64,000 nt of DNA from Kangiella marina (lineage in GTDB: Bacteria; Pseudomonadota; Gammaproteobacteria; Enterobacterales; Kangiellaceae). Positions 20,501 to 31,143 of this stretch are shown one piece after another. Each line of letters opens with the position of its first letter. Position 1 is the stretch's first letter. Made by a program: the position numbers and the translations under genes. The notes beneath the pieces are model-generated. The model ran no database searches, was not told the DNA's origin, and saw only the letters and a list, made by a program, of their open reading frames with translations. The stretch lies in contig NZ_BAABFV010000002.1 in NCBI RefSeq assembly GCF_039541235.1, positions 1-64,000 on the forward strand. The letters run 5' to 3'.

Positions 20501-21823
20501 CGTAAAGATGGCAAGCAAGTTATCGTATCGCGCTCATCAGAGTTGAATGTTGTTGATGAGTTTGGTCGTGAGCGTGAGCGTTATAAGCTTCCTTACGGTG
20601 CTGTATTAGCGAAGAAAGAAGGTGAAGAAGCGAAAGGTGGCGACATTGTTGCTAACTGGGATCCGCACACTCACCCAATTATTACTGAGCTAGACGGTAA
20701 GATTCAGTTTGTTGACATGGTTGAAGGTGTCAACATCGAGCGTCAAACGGACGAGCTAACAGGTTTGAGCTCAATCGTTATTACTGAGAACAAGCAACGT
20801 TCAGGTAGCAAATCTTCTGACGTTAAACCAGCGATTAAGTTGTTAGACGCAAAAGGTAAAGAGTTGTGTATCCCGGGTACGGATATGCCGGCGGTTTACT
20901 TCTTGCCAGCTAACGCCATCGTCAGTTTGGAAGATGGTTCGGATGTAAGTATTGGTGATGCGATTGCTCGTATTCCTCAAGAAAGTTCGAAGACAAAAGA
21001 TATTACGGGTGGTCTTCCTCGCGTAGCTGACCTGTTTGAAGCTCGTAAACCGAAAGAGCCAGCAATCCTTGCTGAAATCTCAGGTACTGTGAGCTTTGGT
21101 AAAGAAACAAAAGGTAAGCGTCGACTCGTGATTACTCCTCATGACAGCGATGATACCTATGAAGAATTGATTCCTAAGTGGCGTCAGCTGAACATCTTTG
21201 AAGGTGAGAAAGTTGAGAAGGGTGAGGTTGTATCTGACGGTGCAGATAATCCACACGATATTCTACGCTTAAAAGGGATCACGGAACTTGCGCGTTACAT
21301 CGTAAATGAAGTTCAAGAAGTTTATCGTCTACAAGGTGTGGGTATTAACGATAAGCATATTGAAGTTGTCATTCGCCAAATGTTGCGTAAGTGTATCGTT
21401 ACAAATCCAGGTGACTCTCGCTTCCTAAAAGGTGATCAAATGGAAGTTATCAGAGTACTTGAAGCAAACGACAAGTTGTTAGAAGAAGGTAAAGATCCAA
21501 TTGAATTTGAACGAGTTCTAATGGGTATTACCAAAGCTTCATTGGCAACAGAATCGTTTATCTCGGCGGCATCATTCCAGGAAACGACTCGTGTACTTAC
21601 CGAAGCGGCTGTTAGCGGTAAGATGGATGACTTGAATGGTCTGAAAGAAAACGTCATCGTGGGACGTCTGATTCCAGCAGGTACGGGGCTGACTTACCAT
21701 GAAGAACGTCGTCGCAAACGTGCTGCGGAACTACAAATTGAAGATGTTGTAGGTCCATCAGCAGATGACGTTGAGCAAGCTCTTTCTGAAGAACTTAGCT
21801 CAATGGAAGATAGCGAGGCTTAA
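17597..21823 (+). CDS. rpoC: DNA-directed RNA polymerase subunit beta'
   Basis: RpoC carries the active-site magnesium motif NADFDGDQM (near 460) and the N-terminal zinc-binding cysteines in [20 protein letters not shown] (near 70-90). A second zinc site ([13 protein letters not shown]) lies near 890. The length of 1408 residues matches E. coli (1407). A GTG start is used, preceded by CAGGAGAA. A short CTGCTCA/TGAGCAG hairpin follows the stop but lacks a T run. Confidence 0.98.
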   Translation: MKDLLNLVKQQSQSEEFDAIRIGLASPDQIRSWSYGEVKKPETINYRTFKPERDGLFCAKIFGPVKDYECLCGKYKRLKHRGIICEKCGVEVTLTKVRRERMGHIDLACPVAHIWFLKSLPSRIGMLMDMTLRDIERVLYFEAFVVTDPGMTTLETGQLLSEEGYLDALEEFGDDFEAKMGAEAVSELLDHIDLKEEAHRIREEEIPSTNSETKLKKLSKRLKLLEAFLESGNDPQWMIMKVLPVLPPDLRPLVPLDGGRFATSDLNDLYRRVINRNNRLKRLLDLNAPDIIVRNEKRMLQESVDALLDNGRRGRAITGSNKRPLKSLADMIKGKQGRFRQNLLGKRVDYSGRSVIVVGPTLKLHQCGLPKKMALELFKPFIYSKLELRGLATTIKAAKKMVEREEPIVWDILEEVIREHPVLLNRAPTLHRLGIQAFEPVLIEGKAIQLHPLVCTAYNADFDGDQMAVHVPLTIEAQLESRALMMSTNNILSPANGEPIIVPTQDVVLGLYYLTRDRINAKGEGMVFVDADEVQRAYANGAVDLHAKVKVRLPMVHFDEEGNRTESLDLVETTVGRSLLWGIVPEGISFELVNQAMTKKAISRMVNTCYRERGLKATVIFADQLMYTGFSYATRSGTSVGIEDMAIPDVKAGIIESAEAEVAEIQDQFNSGLVTQGERYNKVVDIWSHTNEKVAKAMMDHIGSDDIENSEGEVVTQPSFNSIFMMADSGARGSAAQIRQLAGMRGLMAKPDGSIIEMPITANFREGLDVSQYFISTHGARKGLADTALKTANSGYLTRRLVDVAQDMVITTEDCGTENGLYMTPLIEGGDVVEPLRERVLGRVVAEHVYVPGSDDILAEAGTLLDEKWVDILEQNSVDEVKVRSVITCQTRNGVCAACYGRDLARGHIINHGESVGVIAAQSIGEPGTQLTMRTFHIGGAASRASADNNVQIKNDGTLRLKNAKTVDRKDGKQVIVSRSSELNVVDEFGRERERYKLPYGAVLAKKEGEEAKGGDIVANWDPHTHPIITELDGKIQFVDMVEGVNIERQTDELTGLSSIVITENKQRSGSKSSDVKPAIKLLDAKGKELCIPGTDMPAVYFLPANAIVSLEDGSDVSIGDAIARIPQESSKTKDITGGLPRVADLFEARKPKEPAILAEISGTVSFGKETKGKRRLVITPHDSDDTYEELIPKWRQLNIFEGEKVEKGEVVSDGADNPHDILRLKGITELARYIVNEVQEVYRLQGVGINDKHIEVVIRQMLRKCIVTNPGDSRFLKGDQMEVIRVLEANDKLLEEGKDPIEFERVLMGITKASLATESFISAASFQETTRVLTEAAVSGKMDDLNGLKENVIVGRLIPAGTGLTYHEERRRKRAAELQIEDVVGPSADDVEQALSEELSSMEDSEA

Positions 21824-21861
21824 AGTACTCGAGTCTGCTCATGCTTAAAGATTGAGCAGGC

Positions 21862-21890
21862 TTGACAACCAATTAGGACCTCTTTAGAAT
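21862..21890 (+). promoter_or_regulatory. Promoter of the str operon
   Basis: A consensus TTGACA (21862-21867) lies 17 nt from TAGAAT (21885-21890), with a GCGCGCCC discriminator-like stretch after it. It is 75 nt before rpsL and is the best candidate for the rpsL-rpsG-fusA-tufA promoter. Confidence 0.8.
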
Positions 21891-21964
21891 AGCGCGCCCA
21901 AAGGTACTATGTCCTTAAAAAGGCGCGCTGTGTAAAGCGTGAACCAGATATAGAGAATGAATTA

Positions 21965-22339
21965 ATGGCTACTATTAATCAGCTTGTAAGAAAACCTCGC
22001 GTTAAGCAGGTTAAAAAGACAAACGTTCCTGCATTGGAAGCTTGTCCACAAAAACGTGGTGTTTGTACGCGTGTTTATACCACTACGCCTAAGAAACCGA
22101 ACTCAGCTTTGCGTAAAGTTGCTCGTGTTCGTTTGACTAACGGTTATGAAGTATCTTCATACATTGGTGGTGAAGGTCACAACCTTCAAGAGCACAGTGT
22201 TGTATTAATCCGTGGCGGTCGTGTAAAAGATTTGCCAGGTGTACGTTACCACTGTGTACGCGGTACTTTAGACTTAGCTGGCGTTAAAGATCGTAAGCAA
22301 GGTCGTTCAAAATACGGCGCTAAACGTCCTAAGGGATAA
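21965..22339 (+). CDS. rpsL: Small ribosomal subunit protein uS12
   Basis: S12 sits at the decoding centre. The 124-residue length equals E. coli. The streptomycin-relevant lysines in [12 protein letters not shown] (about 42-43) and GGRVKDLPG (about 88) are wild type, so no resistance allele is visible. It is first in the str operon, followed by an unusually long and folded spacer before rpsG. Confidence 0.98.
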   Translation: MATINQLVRKPRVKQVKKTNVPALEACPQKRGVCTRVYTTTPKKPNSALRKVARVRLTNGYEVSSYIGGEGHNLQEHSVVLIRGGRVKDLPGVRYHCVRGTLDLAGVKDRKQGRSKYGAKRPKG

Positions 22340-22359
22340 AATCCCTATTGCGGCGTTAA

Positions 22360-22579
22360 TTGAGTTTTTGTTACTGCAATTCATTGGCTACTCGCCAATT
22401 TCACAGCACAAAAACTCAAGTGCCTTGCACTAGAAATTTTTAATCTAGTCAGGGCGAGGCCTTAATAAAATTTAAATATTAAGGCTCTACAATTAGAGAA
22501 TAGTCTAGTAGCTGATCGTCCGATCGGCTATTTCACTATGTGAGTAAGGCCAGATAAGTGTCGTAACAGCTTATTCTGG
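22360..22579 (+). promoter_or_regulatory. Multi-hairpin rpsL-rpsG intercistronic region
   Basis: At least five consecutive hairpins are visible: TTGAGTTTTTGT/ACAAAAACTCAA (22360-22419, 12 perfect pairs plus an inner ATTGGC/GCCAAT), GCCTTGCACTAGA with TCTAGTCAGGGCGAGGC (22422-22460), GCCTTAATA/TATTAAGGC (22459-22485), AGCTGATCG/CGATCGGCT (22510-22529) and CCAGATAAG/CTTATTCTGG (22550-22579). In E. coli the shorter spacer here binds S7 for feedback control. This region may serve that role or contain a processing site. Confidence 0.6.
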
Positions 22580-22611
22580 ATTGTCCTGAAGTTACACATG
22601 CATGAGGATAA

Positions 22612-23091
<480 letters not shown>

Positions 23092-23106
23092 TCCAAGGAG
23101 TTTATT

Positions 23107-25206
23107 GTGGCACGTAAAACCCCAATTAAACGATACCGCAACATTGGTATCTGTGCGCACGTTGATGCCGGTAAAACGACAACAACTGAGCGTATTCTTT
23201 TCTACACTGGTCTTTCACATAAGATTGGTGAAGTACATGATGGCGCCGCGACGATGGATTGGATGGAGCAGGAGCAGGAGCGTGGTATTACCATTACTTC
23301 GGCTGCGACTACAACATTCTGGCGTGGTATGGATGCTCAATTCGAAGAGCACCGTATCAACATCATCGACACCCCTGGACACGTTGACTTTACGATTGAA
23401 GTAGAGCGTTCACTACGTGTACTTGATGGTGCGGTAGTTGTCTTGTGTGGTTCATCAGGTGTACAACCACAAACTGAAACAGTATGGCGTCAAGCGAACA
23501 AATACGAAGTTCCTCGTATGGTTTTCGTTAATAAGATGGACCGTGCTGGTGCTGACTTTGAGATGGTTGTTTCGCAACTTCGTGAGCGTTTGGGCGCGAC
23601 TGCCGTTCCAATGCAAATGACGATTGGTGCTGAAGACGAGTTCAAAGGTGTTGTTGACTTAGTTAAGAACAAAGCAATCATCTGGAACGAAGAAGACAAC
23701 GGCTTAACTTTTACTTATGAAGACATTCCTGCAGATATCGCTGATAAGTGTGCGGAAATGCGTGAGTATATGGTTGAAGCGGCCGCTGAAGCTTCTGAAG
23801 AGATGATGGAAAAGTATCTTGAAGGTGGTGAGCTTACAGAAGAAGAAATCAAGAAAGGTATTCGTCAGCGTACGCTAGCTAACGAAATCATTCCTGTCTT
23901 CGGTGGCTCTGCATTTAAGAACAAAGGTGTTCAAGCCGTTCTTGATGCAACAATCGAGTACATGCCTTCTCCAGTAGAAGTTAAAGCGATTCAAGGTACT
24001 GTTGACCTTGATGGCGAAGAAATTGAAACGCGTGAAGCTGACGATAACGCACCATTTTCGGCGTTGGCGTTCAAAATCGCGACTGACCCATTCGTGGGTA
24101 CGTTAACCTTCTTCCGTGTTTACTCGGGTGTTATTAACTCTGGTGACCACGTTTATAACTCTGTAAAAGACAAGAAAGAGCGTATCGGTCGTATCGTACA
24201 GATGCACTCAAACAGCCGTGAAGAGATTAAAGAAGTTCGCGCAGGCGATATCGCTGCTGGTGTTGGTCTTAAAGACGTAACAACCGGTGATACTTTATGT
24301 GCCCTAGATAGCAAAATTATCCTAGAGCGTATGGAGTTCCCAGAGCCAGTAATCGCGGTTGCGGTTGAGCCAAAAACTAAAGCTGACCAAGAGAAAATGG
24401 GTATTGCGTTAGGTAAGTTGGCGCAGGAAGATCCATCATTCCGTGTACAAACTGACGAAGAGTCAGGCCAAACCATTATTTCTGGTATGGGCGAGCTACA
24501 CTTGGATATTCTTGTTGATCGTATGAAGCGTGAGTTCAAAGTTGAAGCGAACATTGGTGCGCCTCAGGTAGCTTATCGTGAATCTATCCGTAACACGGTT
24601 GAAGTCGAAGGTAAATTCGTACGTCAATCAGGTGGTCGCGGTCAGTATGGTCACGTTTGGGTTAAACTTGAGCCTCAAGAAGCAGGCTCTGGCTTTGAAT
24701 TCGTAAACGAAATCGTTGGTGGTGTGGTACCGAAAGAATATATCGGTGCTGTACAAAAAGGTATCGAAGAGCAGCTTGAAAACGGTATTATTGCTGGTTA
24801 CCCAGTATTAGACGTTAAAGCAACGCTTTATGATGGTTCTTACCACGATGTTGACTCGAATGAAATGGCGTTTAAAATCGCAGGTAGCTTAGCGGTTAAG
24901 AATGCAGCTTCTTCGGCGAATCCAGCATTGCTTGAGCCAATGATGAAAGTTGAAGTTGTAACTCCTGAAGAGTACATGGGGGACGTTATGGGTGACCTTA
25001 ATCGTCGTCGTGGACTTGTTAAAGGTATGGGTGAAAACTCAACGGGTAAGGTGATTGACGCTGAAGTACCACTTTCTGAGATGTTTGGTTACGCGACAGA
25101 CGTACGTAGTTTGTCACAAGGTCGCGCAAGCTTTACGATGGAATTCGCACATTATGCTGAAGCTCCAACGAACATCGCTGAAGAAGTGATTAGTAAGAAT
25201 TCTTAA
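23107..25206 (+). CDS. fusA: Elongation factor G
   Basis: EF-G is the translocase GTPase of elongation and, with RRF, of ribosome recycling. The 699-residue protein shows the P-loop AHVDAGKTT (near 17-25), the switch sequence [17 protein letters not shown] and NKMDRAGAD, then domains II-V typical of the family. The start is GTG with AAGGAG upstream. It lies 15 nt after rpsG and 40 nt before tufA. Confidence 0.98.
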   Translation: MARKTPIKRYRNIGICAHVDAGKTTTTERILFYTGLSHKIGEVHDGAATMDWMEQEQERGITITSAATTTFWRGMDAQFEEHRINIIDTPGHVDFTIEVERSLRVLDGAVVVLCGSSGVQPQTETVWRQANKYEVPRMVFVNKMDRAGADFEMVVSQLRERLGATAVPMQMTIGAEDEFKGVVDLVKNKAIIWNEEDNGLTFTYEDIPADIADKCAEMREYMVEAAAEASEEMMEKYLEGGELTEEEIKKGIRQRTLANEIIPVFGGSAFKNKGVQAVLDATIEYMPSPVEVKAIQGTVDLDGEEIETREADDNAPFSALAFKIATDPFVGTLTFFRVYSGVINSGDHVYNSVKDKKERIGRIVQMHSNSREEIKEVRAGDIAAGVGLKDVTTGDTLCALDSKIILERMEFPEPVIAVAVEPKTKADQEKMGIALGKLAQEDPSFRVQTDEESGQTIISGMGELHLDILVDRMKREFKVEANIGAPQVAYRESIRNTVEVEGKFVRQSGGRGQYGHVWVKLEPQEAGSGFEFVNEIVGGVVPKEYIGAVQKGIEEQLENGIIAGYPVLDVKATLYDGSYHDVDSNEMAFKIAGSLAVKNAASSANPALLEPMMKVEVVTPEEYMGDVMGDLNRRRGLVKGMGENSTGKVIDAEVPLSEMFGYATDVRSLSQGRASFTMEFAHYAEAPTNIAEEVISKNS

Positions 25207-25246
25207 TTTTAAATTTATAGTTCCAGAGAATTAGAGGAATTGAAAA

Positions 25247-26437
25247 ATGGCTAAAGAAAAATTTGAACGTAATAAGCCGCACGTAAACGTTGGTACTATT
25301 GGTCACGTTGACCACGGTAAAACGACTTTAACGGCGGCGATTTGTACAGTACTAGCAGACGTATACGGCGGTGCGGCACAAGCATTTGCTGATATTGATA
25401 ACGCTCCAGAAGAGCGTGAGCGTGGTATTACCATCGCGACATCACACGTTGAGTACGAAACACCAGCACGTCACTACGCCCACGTAGACTGCCCAGGCCA
25501 CGCTGACTATGTTAAAAACATGATCACAGGTGCTGCACAGATGGACGGCGCGATTTTGGTATGTTCAGCAGCAGACGGCCCGATGCCACAAACACGTGAG
25601 CACATCTTGTTATCACGTCAGGTAGGTGTCCCGAAGATTGTTGTGTTCTTGAACAAATGCGACATGGTTGATGACGAAGAGTTACTAGAGTTGGTTGAAA
25701 TGGAAGTTCGTGAACTTCTAGATCAGTACGAATTCCCAGGTGACGACACGCCAATCATCCGTGGTTCAGCGTTGAAAGCACTAGAAGGCGACCAAGGTGC
25801 TTTGGGTAAAGAAGCGATTGTTGCTTTAGGTGAAGCTCTAGATACTTACATTCCAGAGCCAGAGCGTGCGATTGACAAGCCATTCTTGTTACCGATTGAA
25901 GACGTATTCTCGATTTCAGGTCGTGGTACGGTAGTGACAGGCCGTGTTGAAAGCGGTGTTGTTAAAGTTGGTGAAGAGATTGAAATCGTTGGTATCAAAG
26001 ATACGACGAAGACAACGGTTACGGGCGTAGAGATGTTCCGTAAGTTGCTTGACCAAGGTGAAGCAGGTGACAACGTTGGTGTTCTACTACGTGGTACGAA
26101 GCGTGACGAAGTTGAGCGTGGTCAAGTATTGGCACACACAGGTACTATCACTCCTCACACACGTTTTGAAGCAGAAGTGTACGTATTGTCGAAAGATGAA
26201 GGTGGTCGTCACACGCCATTCTTCAAAGGCTATCGTCCACAGTTCTACTTCCGTACAACAGACGTAACGGGTGCTTGTGAATTACCAGAAGGCGTAGAGA
26301 TGGTTATGCCTGGTGATAACATCAAGATGGACGTTACTTTGATTGCGCCGATTGCGATGGACGAAGGTTTACGCTTCGCGATTCGTGAAGGTGGCCGTAC
26401 AGTAGGTGCGGGCGTTGTTTCTAAAATCCACGAGTAA
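25247..26437 (+). CDS. tufA: Elongation factor Tu (copy A, str operon)
   Basis: The product is identical in sequence to the tufB product at 7936, with the same GHVDHGKT P-loop. The two genes differ at scattered silent positions, many clustered in the middle and 3' thirds, the pattern left by ongoing gene conversion. TAGAGGAA precedes the start. In most gammaproteobacteria rpsJ would follow; here an accessory block of about 10 kb intervenes. Confidence 0.98.
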   Translation: MAKEKFERNKPHVNVGTIGHVDHGKTTLTAAICTVLADVYGGAAQAFADIDNAPEERERGITIATSHVEYETPARHYAHVDCPGHADYVKNMITGAAQMDGAILVCSAADGPMPQTREHILLSRQVGVPKIVVFLNKCDMVDDEELLELVEMEVRELLDQYEFPGDDTPIIRGSALKALEGDQGALGKEAIVALGEALDTYIPEPERAIDKPFLLPIEDVFSISGRGTVVTGRVESGVVKVGEEIEIVGIKDTTKTTVTGVEMFRKLLDQGEAGDNVGVLLRGTKRDEVERGQVLAHTGTITPHTRFEAEVYVLSKDEGGRHTPFFKGYRPQFYFRTTDVTGACELPEGVEMVMPGDNIKMDVTLIAPIAMDEGLRFAIREGGRTVGAGVVSKIHE

Positions 26438-26474
26438 TTTTGGATTTAGTTACATCACAAGCTGAAAAGCTATT

Positions 26475-26505
26475 AAAAAGGGTCGCAGATGCGGCCCTTT
26501 TTTTT
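26475..26505 (+). terminator. str operon (tufA) terminator
   Basis: GGGTCGC-AGAT-GCGGCCC with one G-U pair and eight T, 42 nt past the tufA stop. Nearly identical to the tufB terminator. Confidence 0.9.
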
Positions 26506-27143
26506 GTTAAGATTCTTTTACTTATGCAACCCCGGTATGGTTACTCATTTCCTATCAAGCCACTTATGATATTGCATTTTGTAACAAAATGTTTCGTTTG
26601 AGCTTCCCCTTTTAGAGTTACCGGAAACAGTCATTAATGCAGATTAGACTTTTTGTGTATCTTTGATGCACCAAATCAAAAAGCTAAATCATGGGCTTTA
26701 AAAATAAATATCAATTCAAAAATGCATCAGTGATGTTGGAATTATTGTTGAATCATAATAAAAAGAAATTACTTTTGGTCATCATTACTGTTGATGTATA
26801 CGTGGATTGACGATGGATTAGGTCTTTACTTACTCAAAGTCCTAGTGGTATTTTTTTAGTAGAAAAAAAGATTTATATTACAAAGGATTGAATCAATAGC
26901 TACTACTGGAGAGCGAGGTTATTGGAAGTCGCCTAGAGATAAATGCTCTGAAAGGTGCTATTGGACATCTATTACCGGTGAAGAGTCTAAGTGTTGGCAA
27001 AGAATATAATGGCGAACTCTTTACAAAGCGGAGTAACTCGGATGACCACTACCATCTATTCTCAAGTGTTTCTATAAAACCTCACCTACTGAAGTTCGGA
27101 AATTGAGCATTGCGCACTAATGGTGGCGCTGAAGGAGGATGGA
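26506..27143. other. Gene-free AT-rich stretch between tufA and the TSP3 gene
   Basis: About 640 bases without a supported gene, RNA or terminator. One frame is open from about 26900 to 27107 (about 70 codons, ending LLKFGN) but begins after a stop and has no usable start codon. It could be a decayed gene end or chance. The TSP3 promoter presumably lies here but no clear pair of hexamers was found. Confidence 0.5.
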
Positions 27144-30100
27144 ATGAATGGTTCAATGAAAACCCTGATAACGCATTTGTGCGTAATGATAGCTATTATG
27201 TTCATGTCATTGCCAGTACTGGCTGCTGATATGGATGCTGATGGTGTTGATAATACTGTCGATAATTGTCCTGCAACCTATAACCCTAACCAAGAAGATA
27301 CAAATTCTGACGGTGATGGTGACGCCTGTGACAGTGATGATGATGGTGACGGTGTCACGGATGGGAGTGATAATTGTAAGTTAATATCCAATCCGGGGCA
27401 GGAAGATAGTGATAGCGATGGTATCGGAAACGCGTGTGACCCCGACATTGTTACTTGTGCCGCTGGCCAACGATACCAGCCCATTCTTCTACCTGACGCT
27501 GCGGTGACAAGCGGAGATACTGACTTAACGTGTTTACTGTGTAGTGTCACCGGAGAGTCTAATGTTATTGATGTCGATTTGACAAATACCGCTAGGATTT
27601 CTATTCCAGTGGGTTTAACCGGTAGTGCTTTTCTACAAGTTGAGGATACCGCTCAAACTTACACCGGTGATAACACGGTAGGTTTTATTGTAGAAAATCC
27701 AGGTTCACTTCTTGATTTGACCTTGCTCGATTCTATCAGCGTAACAACATTATTGAATGATACTCCGCAAGAAAGTTTTAGCGGTGGAAGTTTGCTAGCT
27801 CTGCGTTTACTCGCTGGTGGAAATGAAGCATTAGTGTCTTTTGATGCCACATTAGACTTCAACCAAGTTAGGATTACGGTTGGTGCCTTGGCGAGCGTAT
27901 TAAATCAAATTGATGTGTACTCTGCTTGTGTTGCAACAACAATAACCGATGATGATGGAGACGGCATTGATGATGCTGTCGATAATTGTCCATTAACTCC
28001 AAACCCTGGGCAGGGAGATGTTGATGGCGATGGGGTTGGTGATGCTTGTGATCAAGATAATGATGATGATGGGATCAATGATGATATTGATAATTGTCCA
28101 GTCATAAACAACCCGCTACAAGAAGATACGGATGGGGATGGTATTGGTGACGCATGTGACTCAGATAATGATAACGATGGGATTGATAACAGTCTTGATA
28201 ACTGCCCACTCATTAGTAATGCCGATCAAGTAGACACTGATGGCGATGGTGCTGGTGATGTCTGTGATACCGATGATGACGATGACGGTGTAAGTGATGA
28301 TGTTGATAATTGTCCGTTAATGAGTAATCCAAGCCAAGAAGATACCGATGGGGATGGTATTGGTGATGTTTGTGATGAGAATACTGATAGTGATGGAGAC
28401 GGTATTAACGATGGCGCAGATAACTGTCCGTCAATAGCTAACCCCGGACAGGAAGACTTGGATAGTGATGGCTTTGGTGACGTCTGTGATAGTGATGATG
28501 ATGGTGATGGTGTTGATGATGGCGTTGATAATTGCCCTTTAATAGCCAATGACGATCAGCTTGATACCGATGGGAATGGTATTGGTGATGCCTGTGATAA
28601 CGATGATGATGGTGATGGTGTCGACGATACCGCGGATAACTGCCCATTAAACAGCAACTCTAACCAGCAAGATAGCGATGGTGACGGTATTGGGGATGCC
28701 TGTGATTCAGATAATGACAATGATGGCATTGACAATAATGTTGATAACTGTCCGCTAATCAGTAATCCAGGGCAAGAAGACTTAGATGCTGACGGCGATG
28801 GTGATATTTGTGATTCAGATGATGATGGTGATGGTGTTGACGATGGTGCAGATAACTGTCCATTGACCAGTAACTCAGATCAAAATGATCTTGACGCTGA
28901 TGGTGCTGGAGATGCGTGTGATGCTGATGATGACGGCGACGGTACGAATGACAGTTCTGATAACTGCCCTTTAATCAGTAACCCAAGCCAAGAAGATTTG
29001 GACGGCGATGGACTGGGTGATGTTTGCGACTCTGATGATGATGGTGATGGTGTAGACGATGGTACCGACAACTGTCCTGTTACTAGCAACCCGGGGCAGA
29101 GCGATTCAGACAGCGATGGGATTGGCGATGCCTGCGACACTAACACTGACTCTGACGGTGATGGAATAGAAGACGGTATTGATAACTGCCCGGCGACCTT
29201 TAATCCAGATCAAGAAGATTTGGATGGTGATAATGTGGGTGATGTCTGTGATAGTGACGATGATGGTGACGGAGTCGATGACGGAGTCGATAATTGTCCT
29301 GCAACTAATAACCCAGACCAACTTGATACCGATGGGGATGGAAGTGGTAATGATTGTGATGCGGACGATGACAACGACAGCGTGGATGATGGTGTTGATA
29401 ATTGTCCGTTAAGCAGTAATCCGGGGCAGGAGGATTCTGATGGTGATGGCTTGGGAGATGCTTGTGACGTTAACAATGATGCTGATAATGATGGCATCGA
29501 CGATGAGCAAGACAATTGTCCCGCAACTCCAAATCCAGGTCAGGAAGATCTTGATGGCGATGGAAGTGGTGATGTTTGCGATGCCGATGATGATAATGAT
29601 GGTATTGATGATGGTGCCGATAATTGTCCGATAGACGGTAATGCTCTGCAAACGGATACTGATGGTGATAATGAGGGCGACGTTTGTGATAGTGATGATG
29701 ATGAAGATACTATTAGTGATGAGTTAGATAACTGTCCTTTGACTGTAAACCCTAATCAAGAAGATTCCGACGGTGATGGAGTCGGTGATGCTTGTGATAG
29801 CAATACTGATAGCGATGGAGATGGGGTTGATGACGGTGTCGATAACTGTCCTGCAACTTCAAATTCAAACCAAAGTGATATTGATGAAGACGGAGTTGGA
29901 GACGCCTGCGATAGCGACAGCGATAATGACGGCACCGAGGACTCTGTGGATAACTGTCCCGCTATTAGTAATTCAGAGCAGGTAGATACCGATAGCGATG
30001 GTGAGGGTGACGTCTGTGATAACGACGATGATAACGATAATATTGATGACTCAACTGATAACTGCCCTCTAATGAGCAACCCCGGGCAAGAAGACTTAGA

Positions 30101-30977
30101 TGGCGATGGGACCGGTGATGCTTGTGATGATAGCTCCGAACCAGGAAATGGTAATGGGAGTGATGGTGACGGCGATGGTATTAATGATGAAGAAGATAAT
30201 TGTCCAGCTATAAGTAATCCTAACCAAAGAGACTCAGACGACGATGGCATAGGTGATGTCTGTGATGATAATAATGGTGAGTTAAGTACGGCAGTCTCAG
30301 GAGGTGGCAGTTTGACCTACTTACTGATAACTTTATTGGCACTGACTTTACTTTACAGGAAGGCCACTTTGATGAAGAGGGCGGGGACTCGATCGTTAGG
30401 ACTAATAGTCGTGGCGGTACTAGTTCCATTTTTCCCTGCACAAGCTGTAAATAAAGAGCAGACTGGCTGGAATTGGAATGCGGGGATAGGCTATGGCTTT
30501 AGTCATATTGACCCAGAGGGGAGTTCTTTTGGCTGGAGTACATCGGATGATGAAGACTCTGGTTATAAAGTGACTTTGGGGGCTGACCTAAACGAGAGCT
30601 TAGCATGGAGCTTAAGTTATAATGACTTGGGGACTGCTGAATTGAGCAACCAAGATAGCAGCATCTCTCAGAAAACGGGTATTGATTATAAAGCCTATGG
30701 CCTGATGTTCGACTATAGGGCTCTAACCTTTAGGGATGATCGTGTCAGCTTGTATGGTAAATTTGGTGTATCCACGATTAAGAATGATGTGAGCAACAGG
30801 GTTATAGTCGATGGCTCTGATATAACCCCTCGCTACAATGATGAAACGACAGTTCAGTTAGCTCTAGGCCTAGGGCTGAAGTGGGATCTAAGCGATTCTT
30901 TATTTTTTAAAACTGAGTTTGAGCGATTTGATAGAGATGCTTACTTTGTAACGATACAGTTTGGTGGGTACTTTTAA
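27144..30977 (+). CDS. Thrombospondin type 3 repeat protein with C-terminal outer-membrane beta-barrel
   Basis: A large exported protein of 1277 residues. The ATG at 27144 follows AAGGAGG, giving a signal peptide ending LPVLAA. Two TSP3 calcium-binding repeats (D-rich with DNCP and GDACD) are followed by a beta-rich insert of about 165 residues (about 103-267), then 21 more TSP3 repeats to about residue 1045. After that comes [15 protein letters not shown] plus basic residues, resembling a GlyGly-CTERM anchor. Next is a second signal-peptide-like stretch ([11 protein letters not shown]...PAQA) and a domain of about 175 residues with alternating beta strands ending [10 protein letters not shown], typical of an OmpA-like 8-strand barrel. 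Many calcium ions should bind the rod. Its function is unknown; it may be a surface rod tethered to the outer membrane, or a fusion of two former genes. Confidence 0.8.
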   Translation: MNGSMKTLITHLCVMIAIMFMSLPVLAADMDADGVDNTVDNCPATYNPNQEDTNSDGDGDACDSDDDGDGVTDGSDNCKLISNPGQEDSDSDGIGNACDPDIVTCAAGQRYQPILLPDAAVTSGDTDLTCLLCSVTGESNVIDVDLTNTARISIPVGLTGSAFLQVEDTAQTYTGDNTVGFIVENPGSLLDLTLLDSISVTTLLNDTPQESFSGGSLLALRLLAGGNEALVSFDATLDFNQVRITVGALASVLNQIDVYSACVATTITDDDGDGIDDAVDNCPLTPNPGQGDVDGDGVGDACDQDNDDDGINDDIDNCPVINNPLQEDTDGDGIGDACDSDNDNDGIDNSLDNCPLISNADQVDTDGDGAGDVCDTDDDDDGVSDDVDNCPLMSNPSQEDTDGDGIGDVCDENTDSDGDGINDGADNCPSIANPGQEDLDSDGFGDVCDSDDDGDGVDDGVDNCPLIANDDQLDTDGNGIGDACDNDDDGDGVDDTADNCPLNSNSNQQDSDGDGIGDACDSDNDNDGIDNNVDNCPLISNPGQEDLDADGDGDICDSDDDGDGVDDGADNCPLTSNSDQNDLDADGAGDACDADDDGDGTNDSSDNCPLISNPSQEDLDGDGLGDVCDSDDDGDGVDDGTDNCPVTSNPGQSDSDSDGIGDACDTNTDSDGDGIEDGIDNCPATFNPDQEDLDGDNVGDVCDSDDDGDGVDDGVDNCPATNNPDQLDTDGDGSGNDCDADDDNDSVDDGVDNCPLSSNPGQEDSDGDGLGDACDVNNDADNDGIDDEQDNCPATPNPGQEDLDGDGSGDVCDADDDNDGIDDGADNCPIDGNALQTDTDGDNEGDVCDSDDDEDTISDELDNCPLTVNPNQEDSDGDGVGDACDSNTDSDGDGVDDGVDNCPATSNSNQSDIDEDGVGDACDSDSDNDGTEDSVDNCPAISNSEQVDTDSDGEGDVCDNDDDNDNIDDSTDNCPLMSNPGQEDLDGDGTGDACDDSSEPGNGNGSDGDGDGINDEEDNCPAISNPNQRDSDDDGIGDVCDDNNGELSTAVSGGGSLTYLLITLLALTLLYRKATLMKRAGTRSLGLIVVAVLVPFFPAQAVNKEQTGWNWNAGIGYGFSHIDPEGSSFGWSTSDDEDSGYKVTLGADLNESLAWSLSYNDLGTAELSNQDSSISQKTGIDYKAYGLMFDYRALTFRDDRVSLYGKFGVSTIKNDVSNRVIVDGSDITPRYNDETTVQLALGLGLKWDLSDSLFFKTEFERFDRDAYFVTIQFGGYF
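27228..30275 (+). repeat. Array of 23 thrombospondin type 3 repeats (coding)
   Basis: Counted by the DNCP (once DNCK) signature, 23 units of about 35-40 codons lie in one frame, two before and 21 after the inserted domain at about 27450-27945. Each unit follows DNCPxxxNxxQxDxDxDGxGDxCD. The DNA is rich in GATGATGGTGATGG. Repeats are diverged from each other rather than identical, so the array looks old. Confidence 0.9.
30372..30977 (+). CDS. Possible internally started OmpA-like barrel protein (same frame)
   Basis: An ATG at 30372 inside the TSP3 gene is preceded by AGGAAGG eight bases upstream and starts a 201-residue product with its own Sec signal peptide (KR, then a hydrophobic stretch, then PAQA). 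The mature part is the 8-strand beta-barrel with a C-terminal phenylalanine. It could be made separately from the long protein, or be the vestige of an originally separate gene fused after stop-codon loss. Confidence 0.45.
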   Translation: MKRAGTRSLGLIVVAVLVPFFPAQAVNKEQTGWNWNAGIGYGFSHIDPEGSSFGWSTSDDEDSGYKVTLGADLNESLAWSLSYNDLGTAELSNQDSSISQKTGIDYKAYGLMFDYRALTFRDDRVSLYGKFGVSTIKNDVSNRVIVDGSDITPRYNDETTVQLALGLGLKWDLSDSLFFKTEFERFDRDAYFVTIQFGGYF

Positions 30978-31000
30978 GATCTGAATGATGGATGGTAGTC

Positions 31001-31030
31001 AAACCCACCTTACTATAGGTGGGTTTTTTT
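31001..31030 (+). terminator. Terminator after the TSP3/barrel gene
   Basis: AAACCCACCT-TACTAT-AGGTGGGTTT followed by a run of T, 24 nt past the stop. It separates this gene from the DUF1800 gene. Confidence 0.9.
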
Positions 31031-31143
31031 ATAGATAAAGAATGAGAAACAGGTCAGGATCTTATGTGACTGTGTCGAAAGATTTTACATGTTAACGGCT
31101 TTATTATGACAATCTGCGACACTTGGAGAGAGTCATACTAATA

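Noticed and set aside
21834..21859. rpoC terminator
   Set aside because: CTGCTCA/TGAGCAG forms a short hairpin but no T run follows and the str promoter begins at once.
26900..27107. Open frame of about 70 codons ending LLKFGN before the TSP3 gene
   Set aside because: It starts right after an in-frame stop and has no ATG, GTG or TTG start; length is within chance for one of several frames.
28226..30250. Long opposite-strand frames rich in serine and proline over the TSP3 array
   Set aside because: They mirror the GATGATGGT codon pattern of the real repeats and have no starts or signals of their own.
27228..30275. CRISPR-like or minisatellite array
   Set aside because: The repeats are coding, diverged, in one frame and match TSP3 protein repeats, not spaced identical DNA repeats.
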